Under the pieces are notes generated by a model. That model made no database searches. It worked only from the letters and a program-made list of their open reading frames with translations, and was not told the origin of the DNA. Below, in pieces: positions 1-6,649 of a DNA stretch of 34,460 nucleotides. How positions within the stretch are numbered: the stretch's first letter is position 1; the number at the start of each line of letters is the position of its first letter. The stretch spans positions 1 to 34,460 of the forward strand of contig DCXP01000056.1 in assembly GCA_002327725.1 (NCBI GenBank), in the 5' to 3' direction. Source of the stretch: Proteobacteria bacterium UBA2133 (lineage in GTDB: Bacteria; Pseudomonadota; Gammaproteobacteria; Arenicellales; UBA868). The translations under genes and the position numbers were made by a program.

Positions 1-96
1 ATTACCATTTTTGTAATGGGAATGCTGGGACTTTTATTTGATATTACTCTTAGAAAAATAATAGATAAAACTATTCCGTGGCACGGCAAGGGTTAA
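1..96 (+). CDS. ABC transporter permease, TauT/NitT type, 3' end only
   Basis: Frame 1 is open from the window edge to a TAA at 94-96. The last 31 residues contain MGMLGLLFDITLRKI and end in IPWHGKG. This is the usual C-terminus of inner-membrane permeases of the SsuC/TauC/NitT class: last membrane helix, then a short basic cytoplasmic tail. Such permeases import nitrate, sulfonates, taurine, thiamine precursors or similar small molecules; the substrate cannot be read from this fragment. I count 31 G/C in 96 bases, clearly AT-richer than the rest of the window. The ISCR-like end begins 100 bp downstream, so the gene lies outside that element. The family call is fairly safe; the start is outside the window. 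Confidence 0.75.
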   Translation: MTIFVMGMLGLLFDITLRKIIDKTIPWHGKG

Positions 97-102
97 GCAA
101 CA

Positions 103-156
103 CTTGATCGCGCCACCGCTCATATCCGAGCGGCACCAGGGTCGTCGACGATCAAG
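103..156. repeat. Nested inverted repeat after the permease gene
   Basis: CTTGATCG (103-110) is exactly complementary to CGATCAAG (149-156). Inside lies a second perfect stem, CCGCTC (116-121) with GAGCGG (128-133), loop ATATCC. The structure starts 7 bp after the permease stop. It could end that transcript, but no T-run follows, so it is not a standard intrinsic terminator. It could also be an insertion or integration target structure beside the mobile element. Confidence 0.4.
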
Positions 157-196
157 AGGGTCATCACTGGTTTAGCTTCGCGATGCGTACCGGTTA

Positions 197-264
197 GAGC
201 ATAGGAAGAATAAACCCCCTTGTAACCCGCGCCCAAAGGCCGCTGACGGCTGTTGCATCACCCG
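197..264 (-). repeat. 68-bp direct repeat, copy A (probable oriIS-like end)
   Basis: This segment is identical base for base to 3183-3250 and in the same orientation. Identity starts at GAGCATAGG and ends at GCATCACCCG; both flanks diverge at once. It contains a small perfect stem GCCG-CTGA-CGGC (238-249). It is the outer end of the IS91-like remnant. Confidence 0.85.
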
Positions 265-516
265 CTGACTGTGCAATACCTCCCCGAATCCGGCCGCTAT
301 GAAGGCAGGGCCACTGAAACCTTGCCCCCTGCTTGTAACCAGCGGCCCCCTCCCGGCACCCGGCACAGCACATCCCTGCCACACCCAAGTGAACACCGCA
401 GGTTGATTGGAACCGTTGCTGCCCGGGCGCGTCAGTCAAAAAGCCCCGGCTGCGGTGGTGCCCGGCTTTGGGCTCTAGCCCCGGGCCCGCTGATTTCGGC
501 TTGGTGTGTGAGGTGA

Positions 517-948
517 TTAAAGGAACTGCCGGATCACCTTCGGGTCTTCGATACAGGCAATCACCTTAACCGGCCCGGCGCATTCGCTGCAGGTCTTGAT
601 ATCGATATTAAAACCACGCTTGAGCCGCCGTGCAAAGGCTATCGACGCTCGGCCTGTGGCTGGCCTTCGCGGCGGGTCGGGCCTTATGCCCCCTGCCCCG
701 CTTTGCTGACCCGCGCCCGGTGCCTAGCGTTGGGCGCAAACACACCGCAAAAAGCGGGTCAGATTGACTCTGGGTTTTGGCACCAGCACCGCCAGTCTGG
801 TGATGAAGTCCAGCGGCTCAAAAATCACCTCGGTGGTGCCGTCCCGGCAGGGCCTGTAATGTGAATACCTTGAACGGCAATAGCAGGCGCTGCCATCGGC
901 TTGATTGACGTAAACCCCATCGGCGGACAGCATGTACAAGTGGAACAA
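517..948 (-). pseudogene. Broken IS91-family transposase (C-terminal parts)
   Basis: Two pieces in different frames match the end of IS91-type transposases. The first (948 to 724) contains LSADGVYV and then PKPRVNLTRF, which correspond to the family's DGVYV and VPKPRVNLTRFHGVFAP blocks. A stop at 724-726 ends this frame. The second (about 640 to 517) reads LKRGFNIDIKTCSEC, then VKVIACIEDPKVI, the family's cysteine pair followed by IACIEDP near the C-terminus, and stops at TAA 517-519. The N-terminal HUH nuclease part is missing and the tail is short. The gene cannot give an active enzyme. Confidence 0.75.
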
Positions 949-1161
949 TGTGCAGGACTAACCTCCTCTCATCGTTAAGCAGGTCGTCAGTTGTCTTGGT
1001 GGATGGCGTTCGAACGGACGCTACTGTGTTGCCGGAAACTCGGCTAGAGGAGTGAAATTCAAGGCAGGTTCTGCCCCTACCGGGTGGACTGTACGAGGCA
1101 GTTACTGTTTATGCGAACTGTAGTACGAGTAAAGAGCATAATCGAAGTAGCCAATCAAATC

Positions 1162-2049
1162 TCAAATCATATTCGAAATGTTAGCCCCACAGTTAGGACA
1201 GTAGCGTGCGTGAATAGGAATTCTATGAGAGCACTCAGCGCAAATATTATAGAACTCTTGTACTAGAGATTCTCCGCAGGCAGCGCAGTACTGCGAGCCC
1301 CGGGGGTTTTTCGCCCGGCACGCCGAGCATTCTCCCAAAGCAAGGTGCGGTGATTCCCGGCCTAAAGCCTTGAGACGTCGATGGGCATACCAGAGCAGGG
1401 CAACGAGTTGGATTACGGCGTATACCGTTATTGCAGCGTTGCTGGCGGTGAAGGCGATGTAATCGTAGCCGGCGTGCAGTAGGGCTGCGATCAGCAAAGT
1501 GGGTGCGATAGTGACAAGCACCGGCCTGCCGGGCTTGGCGAACCAGGCCTGGGCGAGGCCGCATCCCCAGAGCAGGGCATAACCGACATGCCCCGGTATG
1601 CAAAAGATGTTTCTCCAGAGCAGAGTGCCATTACCGTATTCGATAGCGTAGTTCAGGTTTTCGATGACGGCAAAACCAAGGCCCACCAGCATGGCGTAGA
1701 GCACCGCATCGATCGGCTCATCAACCTCGCCCAACCGCTTGGCAAAGTAGATGGTCGCAAGCGCCTTGCAGGACTCTTCGATGAGTCCTGTCTCGAGTGC
1801 CAGAATGATCAGTTCGGTGATAGTCGCGGTCTCATTCTCGACGGCTGTCATCCAGCCTTCGGACATGCCGAGCACCATGGACTCAAAAAGGGTCATGATT
1901 TCCAGCGCCACCAACCCACTGACCAGTCCACCTAATATTCCGACACTCAGCATGGCCCGGTATGGCTCAGGATCGATACGGTCGTAACGCCGTATCAGCC
2001 AGAACCAGGCTGCAGCACCAGTCAGCCAATTGAGAATCAAGAAGGCCAT
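1162..2049 (-). CDS. PrsW-family intramembrane protease with two C-terminal zinc ribbons
   Basis: This 295-residue membrane protein has the three PrsW motifs: EExxK at E91-E92-K95 (LIEESCK), FxxxE at F126-E130 (FAVIEN), and histidines H154 (PGH) and H192 with D196 (HAGYD). PrsW proteases cut within membranes; the Bacillus founder cleaves an anti-sigma factor. About eight hydrophobic stretches fill residues 1-225. A soluble tail follows with two four-cysteine ribbons: C241/C244/C255/C258 and C270/C273/C284/C287. The start ATG has GGAGAGA upstream. The gene is divergent from the RDD gene at 2276, also a zinc-ribbon membrane protein, and both sit between the two ISCR-like ends. The family is secure; the substrate is unknown. 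Confidence 0.85.
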   Translation of the reverse strand: MAFLILNWLTGAAAWFWLIRRYDRIDPEPYRAMLSVGILGGLVSGLVALEIMTLFESMVLGMSEGWMTAVENETATITELIILALETGLIEESCKALATIYFAKRLGEVDEPIDAVLYAMLVGLGFAVIENLNYAIEYGNGTLLWRNIFCIPGHVGYALLWGCGLAQAWFAKPGRPVLVTIAPTLLIAALLHAGYDYIAFTASNAAITVYAVIQLVALLWYAHRRLKALGRESPHLALGECSACRAKNPRGSQYCAACGESLVQEFYNICAECSHRIPIHARYCPNCGANISNMI

Positions 2050-2162
2050 CGACAGTCTCTCCGGACAGTCAGCGGGAATGTCGCCGCTTGATAACTACAG
2101 TGGGAAGGTTGAATACTCAACACGGAACGTGCAGGATAGGCGTTAACAAACAAACGCTTATC

Positions 2163-2177
2163 GTAACAGTATGTTAC
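2163..2177. promoter_or_regulatory. Inverted repeat between divergent prsW-like and RDD genes
   Basis: GTAACA-GTA-TGTTAC is a perfect 6-3-6 inverted repeat in the AT-rich 226-bp region between the two divergent genes. Its size and place suit a repressor or activator site acting on both. No clear -35/-10 pair was found beside it and no regulator gene is nearby. Confidence 0.35.
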
Positions 2178-2275
2178 CAGAGATAAAAATACAGATGCTT
2201 GTGCATCGGATTTGGGTACTTTAGGAATACAGTAATGCCGTCTACCAGCCTGAGATTCTCGTGGAGGGGTGATCG

Positions 2276-3022
2276 ATGAAAGAATTTAGGTGGACCGGAA
2301 AGAAAGAAGGGATAGTTGTCCGAGGGTCATTAGAATCCGAATCTCTCGATGATGCTTTGGCAATTCTGAAGGGGAGAGAAATTGAAGTAGAAGAGTTAGT
2401 CGAAAATGATCAACCACCGGCCCCGGCAACTCAATCAGAATCTGAGCACGACAAAGAGAAGCCAACAAGTACCACGACCAATATGGTGAATTGTCTCCAG
2501 TGTGGCTTTACAGTTCAGTCGGGCCAGGTATTTTGTACCCAATGCGGCACGAAACTGCCAGCGATCACCGAAAGTGGTGAATCCGATGCCCCAGAGTATG
2601 TTGGCTTTTGGATGCGGACCTGGGCGTTCGTGCTTGACACAATTTTGGTTTCATCAGTGGTTCTGCCACTGGGATGGATGATTTACGGGGATGCGTATTT
2701 TGCCGAATCAACGGAGGTTTTTGCCGGTCCAGCGGATATGCTGTTAAGCATTTTCCCTGTGATCGCAACTATCATTTTCTGGTACTACAAGTCGGCAACT
2801 CCGGGCAAGATGGCCATCTCGGCTATGATTGTTGATGCGAAGACCGGTGACAGGCCGTCAACCGGACAACTCATTGGCCGCTACTTTGCCTATTTCTTGT
2901 CTGCATTGCCCCTAGGCTTGGGCTTTTTCTGGATCGGTTGGGACAAACAGAAACGGGGCTGGCATGACAAGCTGGCCGGCACGGCGGTAGTGCGGCGGCG
3001 GCGGAATCATGACCGAAGGTAA
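2276..3022 (+). CDS. RDD-family membrane protein with an N-terminal zinc ribbon
   Basis: This protein has 248 residues in three parts. Residues 1-45 (FRWTGKKEG, VVRGSLE, ALAILKGREIEVEEL) resemble the short repeat found at the start of type II secretion GspF/PilC proteins. After a polar linker, C73/C76/C87/C90 form a zinc ribbon. Residues 107-240 are an RDD domain with its Arg (R114) and Asp (D121) in the first helix and the closing GWDKQKRGWHDKLAGT block; three or four membrane helices are visible. RDD proteins are poorly understood; some have been linked to ion or solute exchange. GGAGGGG lies 8 bp before ATG. AT-richer codon use than the metabolic genes suggests transfer. Function is unknown. 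Confidence 0.8.
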   Translation: MKEFRWTGKKEGIVVRGSLESESLDDALAILKGREIEVEELVENDQPPAPATQSESEHDKEKPTSTTTNMVNCLQCGFTVQSGQVFCTQCGTKLPAITESGESDAPEYVGFWMRTWAFVLDTILVSSVVLPLGWMIYGDAYFAESTEVFAGPADMLLSIFPVIATIIFWYYKSATPGKMAISAMIVDAKTGDRPSTGQLIGRYFAYFLSALPLGLGFFWIGWDKQKRGWHDKLAGTAVVRRRRNHDRR

Positions 3023-3182
3023 TATAATTTTCAAACTTATAGAAATGACTTGAATTTCTTGTTGACAGTCGATCGGAGGCAATCATGAGGCAATGCTGCG
3101 AGACTGGCGGGCAGGGCGTGGAAGAACCGCGATCCTGAAAAAGTATGGACCCGCCTTGAGATCAACGGTAGAGACCCTTAGT

Positions 3183-3250
3183 GAGCATAGGAAGAATAAA
3201 CCCCCTTGTAACCCGCGCCCAAAGGCCGCTGACGGCTGTTGCATCACCCG
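3183..3250 (-). repeat. 68-bp direct repeat, copy B (solo ISCR-like end)
   Basis: Identical to 197-264 in the same orientation, but here with no transposase sequence next to it: the match stops sharply at 3250. It ends 31 bp before the stop codon of the ABC ATPase gene. I see no gene in 3023-3281 apart from this repeat. A short frame at 3085 with a good ribosome site would give only 17 residues. Confidence 0.85.
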
Positions 3251-3281
3251 GCAGAGGGGCGTCGCTCGTAAGGACGGGAAT

Positions 3282-4922
3282 CTAGTTGATCGAGTCCGCG
3301 GTGGGCAGCTCCCCTCGCTTGCGGCGCTCAACCAGGGTATCCAGCCAGTCGGGGTCCATCTCCGGGACGGACGACAGCAGCAGTTCGGTATAGGCTTCGT
3401 GCGGGGGAGAAAGAATCTCGGCCTTGGTGCCCTGCTCGACCACGCGGCCCTGGTACATGACCACGATACTGTCGGCGATTGCCCTTACCGTGGCGAGATC
3501 GTGGGTGATGAAAAGATAGGAAACCCCAAGCTGGTTCTGCAGGTTCTGCAGCAGTTCCAGGATGCCTTCCGCAACCAGCTGATCAAGCGCTGAAGTGACC
3601 TCATCACAGATAATGAGATCGGGCTCTGCCGCCAGCGCCCGGGCAATACAGATCCGCTGCTTCTCGCCGCCCGAGAGCTGCGCCGGGTAGCGGTCGGCGT
3701 AATCCGTCGGCAGCTCAATCTGCTCGAGAAGCCGGTTGATGGCCGCTGTTTTTTCCTCACCCTTGAGGCCCAGATAAAACTCCAGCGGCCTGCCGATAAT
3801 TTCAAAAATCTTCTGCCGGGGATTCAACGCGACATCCGGCATCTGGTAGATCATCTGAATCGCGCGCAGCTGCTCGCGGCCGCGGTTAGCGAGCGCCGGA
3901 CTCAGCAACTCACCGCGAAAACGAACGCCGCCTGCAAAGGGCGGCAGCAGTCCGGTGATCACCCTGGCGAGGGTGCTCTTGCCGCTTCCTGACTCGCCGA
4001 CTACCGCAACCGTTTTGCCTTTCTGCACCTTGACTGAGATATCCGACAGCACCACCTCCTCTACCCCCGGGTAGCGGGCGCTCACGCCCGATACTTCGAG
4101 CACGGTGTCATCCTTTTCGGAGGCTCCTTTCTCCTCGCGCAGAGAGCGCACTGCCAGCAGGCGGCGTGTGTATTCCTGCTGGGGGTTTTCCAGCAGATCG
4201 CGCGCATTGCCCTCCTCGACCAGATTACCGTAACGCAGCACCATGATCCGGTCCGCAAGCTGTGCGACGACAGCGAGGTCATGAGTGATATAGATGGCGG
4301 CGACGCCCCTCGCCCTGACCGCCTCCTTGATGGTCGAGAGCACTTCGATCTGGGTGGTCACATCAAGCGCAGTGGTAGGCTCATCGAAGACAATCAGGCG
4401 CGGATCGCAGCCCATGGCCATCGCGGTCATTGCGCGCTGCAACTGACCGCCCGAAACCTGATGCGGAAAGCGGTTGCCGATATGATCCGGATCAGGAAGG
4501 TCCAGTTGCCGGTAGAGGTCCTTACCGCGGCGTGCGGCGTCCTCTGAACGCATCTTTCCGTGCTGCACCGGTGCTTCGACAAACTGCTCGATCAGGCGGT
4601 GCGCCGGGTTGAAGGCGGCGGCCGCGCTTTGCGCGACATAAGATACGCTGTTTCCGCGAATCTCGCGAAGGCGTGAAGGTGAGGCGCCGACGAGTTCCTC
4701 ACCTTCGAGCACGATCGACCCCGAAATGATACGACAGCCGGGCTTGGTGTAACCCATCGCTGCCAGTCCGTAAGTGGACTTTCCGGCGCCGGATTCACCG
4801 ATCAGGCCAACGATCTCTCCCTTGTGCAAATCCATGCTGAGCCCATTGACGATCGGTTTCCATTCGCCGTCGATGTCGGCCTCGATCACGAGATCGCGCA
4901 TGCTGAGTAAAAAATCGCTCAC
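3282..4922 (-). CDS. ABC transporter ATP-binding protein, two fused ATPase domains (Dpp/Opp type)
   Basis: This 546-residue protein is a DppD-DppF style fusion that powers uptake of peptides or similar solutes through a permease pair. The first half has Walker A GESGAGKS, signature VSGGQLQR and Walker B LIVFDEPTTALD. The second has GESGSGKS, LSGGEKQR and LIICDEVTSALD (Val where Pro is usual). Each half ends in the oligopeptide-transporter C-terminal region. The start is GTG with GAGGAG 9 bp upstream. No permease or binding protein lies beside it. Its partners may have been separated by the ISCR-like insertion on its 3' side or may lie elsewhere. The importer at 24617-30610 has its own ATPase, so this one is not needed there. 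Function class is secure, substrate unknown. Confidence 0.85.
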   Translation of the reverse strand: MSDFLLSMRDLVIEADIDGEWKPIVNGLSMDLHKGEIVGLIGESGAGKSTYGLAAMGYTKPGCRIISGSIVLEGEELVGASPSRLREIRGNSVSYVAQSAAAAFNPAHRLIEQFVEAPVQHGKMRSEDAARRGKDLYRQLDLPDPDHIGNRFPHQVSGGQLQRAMTAMAMGCDPRLIVFDEPTTALDVTTQIEVLSTIKEAVRARGVAAIYITHDLAVVAQLADRIMVLRYGNLVEEGNARDLLENPQQEYTRRLLAVRSLREEKGASEKDDTVLEVSGVSARYPGVEEVVLSDISVKVQKGKTVAVVGESGSGKSTLARVITGLLPPFAGGVRFRGELLSPALANRGREQLRAIQMIYQMPDVALNPRQKIFEIIGRPLEFYLGLKGEEKTAAINRLLEQIELPTDYADRYPAQLSGGEKQRICIARALAAEPDLIICDEVTSALDQLVAEGILELLQNLQNQLGVSYLFITHDLATVRAIADSIVVMYQGRVVEQGTKAEILSPPHEAYTELLLSSVPEMDPDWLDTLVERRKRGELPTADSIN

Positions 4923-5114
4923 GGAAAACTCCTCCTCGGGGGTTCAAGGCTCACTCCAGGATTCGCGCTGAAGCCTTCGGCGCGGGATACGACTGCACCA
5001 AAGGCCTTGTATTTTGCTATAACCCAGACTGGGAGATTACCTTATTCGGGTTTAGCAACAAAGTATCAACTTACGCTCTGGATGAGGCGGGGATATATAG
5101 GAGGCAAGATGTAA

Positions 5115-5726
5115 ATGGGTGCTTATCTGCCAGCGCTTCTGGACAGCGTGTCACAGTTATGCCTTAAGAGCCGCAAAACGGCATTCGAAGCCCTTTCATC
5201 CCAGATAGACAGCGTCCCGAGGGACAAGGCCGAACAACCTCCGGCAAGCTGTCCCACGGCCGAAAAGTGCCTTCAGGACGCCATTGCGGCGATTCCACCG
5301 GATCATGGGCTTGGCGCAATAGCGTCCGCTGCGGCCGTTCGTTCTCCCTGGGAAGAAGCCAGCCGGGGTGTGCCGGAGTTTTTTGCAGGCGGCTATGCCT
5401 CCGCCAAGCTGGCGGATGAAACACCACCAGCGAGTGATGACCCCATCCGAATGGGCCTGCTGCTGCAGCGCGCCGAAATCGCTTATCCGGGCCATGCGCA
5501 CGACGCCGAAGAGTTCTACTTTATTCTAAGCGGCGAGGCGCACTGGCGTATCGATACACAGGAGTTCACCGCCCGGCCCGGTGACCTTATCCACCACACG
5601 CCCTGCGCCATCCATGCGATGGAAACCGCTGACGCGCCGCTGCTGGCGTTGTGGATCTGGCGCGGTGAACTCGCCGGGCGCTTCTGGTATGAAAGCGCTC
5701 CCGATGTGGACTGTCCGAGGACGTGA
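5115..5726 (+). CDS. Cupin of the DMSP-lyase family (DddQ/DddL/DddW-like)
   Basis: The 203-residue protein has a C-terminal cupin whose first motif, YPGHAHDAEEFYFILSG, matches the conserved block of cupin DMSP lyases: metal ligands H127, H129 and E133, with Y135. The second motif PGDLIHHTPCAIHAM supplies H167. These enzymes split dimethylsulfoniopropionate into dimethyl sulfide and acrylate using Fe, Zn or Mn. The variable N-terminal half (1-110) is typical of the family. GGAGG lies 10 bp before the ATG. The gene stands alone, divergent from the ABC ATPase and convergent with the LysE gene. Some family members may act on other substrates, so lyase activity is inferred from motif and length. 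No dddT, acuI or acuK neighbour is seen. Confidence 0.7.
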   Translation: MGAYLPALLDSVSQLCLKSRKTAFEALSSQIDSVPRDKAEQPPASCPTAEKCLQDAIAAIPPDHGLGAIASAAAVRSPWEEASRGVPEFFAGGYASAKLADETPPASDDPIRMGLLLQRAEIAYPGHAHDAEEFYFILSGEAHWRIDTQEFTARPGDLIHHTPCAIHAMETADAPLLALWIWRGELAGRFWYESAPDVDCPRT

Positions 5727-5763
5727 TCGATCGACCGTAGAAGCGGTTGCCAGTGATCCGGCT

Positions 5764-6417
5764 TCACCCCCGTGCCGGCGGATCAATGGTGGCACTGAAA
5801 ATGCCAAGTCCGATATAGGTCAAGCCGCCCACGACCGAAGGCCAGCGGTTGTGGCTGCCGCGGCCCTTGAGATATTGGGTAACAGTTCCCGCCGCGAGGG
5901 CAAACAGCGTATCGGTCACGAGGACCATCCCAATAAGGAGCACACCGAGAACAAGAAACTGTGCGGCAGGCTCGCCCCGTGCAGGATCTACGAACTGGGG
6001 AAAAAAGGCGAGAAAGAAAATCCCCACCTTGGGGTTGAGGACGTTCACCATCACCGCCTGCCAGAAGGCCCGCCACATATCCCCAGGGGGTCGCTCGGGA
6101 ACCGTCTCGCGCCCGGCATCGCGCCGGATCAGAAGGTAAATTCCAAGAGCTACCAGGTAAACCGCTCCGGCGTACTTGACCAGTTGAAAAACAACGAGTG
6201 AGGACGCCAGAAGCAGGGTCAGGCCAAAGACCGCCAGCAGCACATGCACAAAGGTACCCGCGGCAATCCCCAGCACCGCCACCAGCCCTGAGCGGGCGCC
6301 TTGGGCAACGCTGGTCGCCAGGATATAAAAAATCCCGGGCCCCGGCGTTACTCCCAGAACAAACGCGGCTCCCAGGAAAACCCCGAACTGCGGCCAGGGT
6401 GGAAGAAGTTCAACCAC
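5764..6417 (-). CDS. LysE/RhtB-family exporter
   Basis: This is a 217-residue inner-membrane protein with about six hydrophobic segments and the family's N-terminal signature GVTPGPGIFYI (residues 22-32), matching the LysE/RhtB TPGP motif. The family exports amino acids and related small molecules. The start is GTG and overlaps the last 8 bp of the MoaD-like gene, so the two are probably translated together at the end of the ferredoxin-AOR unit. A link to AOR function is not obvious; it may remove a product or toxic amino compound. The substrate is unknown. Confidence 0.85.
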   Translation of the reverse strand: MVELLPPWPQFGVFLGAAFVLGVTPGPGIFYILATSVAQGARSGLVAVLGIAAGTFVHVLLAVFGLTLLLASSLVVFQLVKYAGAVYLVALGIYLLIRRDAGRETVPERPPGDMWRAFWQAVMVNVLNPKVGIFFLAFFPQFVDPARGEPAAQFLVLGVLLIGMVLVTDTLFALAAGTVTQYLKGRGSHNRWPSVVGGLTYIGLGIFSATIDPPARG

Positions 6418-6643
6418 CGGTCAGCGGCGCCATCACCACCAACTCGCTCCCCTCGGCCAGCGCGGTAGCGCCTCTTTTCGCCTTGGAGACCGCCTCGCCG
6501 TCAACGGATACCAGTCCCACCTGGTCGGGTGGAATGCCGAGCGCCCCGACCGCATCATCGACACTGGCGCCCTCGGGCAGTTCGACTGCATCGACAGAGC
6601 AGAAATCGATCAGCTGCCCGGTGACCCGGACCTGGATGCGCAT
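6410..6643 (-). CDS. MoaD/ThiS-type sulfur carrier linked to the AOR
   Basis: The 77-residue beta-grasp protein ends in the diglycine (PLTGG) that is thiocarboxylated in MoaD and ThiS. MoaD gives sulfur to molybdopterin, the pterin that carries Mo or W in AOR enzymes. The gene begins 6 bp after the AOR stop, and its 3' end overlaps the LysE start. I chose the ATG at 6643; an in-frame TTG one codon earlier is possible. Extra MoaD-like genes next to AOR genes are known from tungsten-enzyme operons such as aor of Aromatoleum, so a role in the cofactor of this AOR is likely. No moaE, moeA or activating enzyme is in the window. Confidence 0.8.
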   Translation of the reverse strand: MRIQVRVTGQLIDFCSVDAVELPEGASVDDAVGALGIPPDQVGLVSVDGEAVSKAKRGATALAEGSELVVMAPLTGG

Positions 6644-6649
6644 CAACTG

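Larger units (their letters stand above)
197..960 (-). mobile_element. Remnant of an IS91/ISCR-like (HUH, rolling-circle) element
   Basis: The stretch holds a decayed IS91-type transposase reading leftwards (about 948 to 517), then about 320 bp without a recognisable gene, ending in a 68-bp terminal segment (197-264). Read on the minus strand, the terminal bases are GGGTTTATTCTTCCTATGCTC-like. From memory they resemble the oriIS ends of ISCR elements, which share a CTTCCTAT core. In IS91 elements oriIS lies downstream of the transposase, which fits this orientation. The same 68 bp recurs at 3183-3250. The other end (terIS) is not recognisable, and 961-1161 shows nothing I can identify. The family comes from protein and end similarity; the extent on the right is a guess. 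Confidence 0.6.

Noticed and set aside
3093..3593. Plus-strand open frame crossing the 68-bp repeat into the ABC ATPase gene
   Set aside because: It runs through a repeat end and antisense to the ATPase; no known domain is seen.
5081..5102. TTACGC-17-TATATA before the DMSP-lyase-like gene
   Set aside because: The -35 is poor, and the start of transcription would fall on or after the ribosome-binding site.
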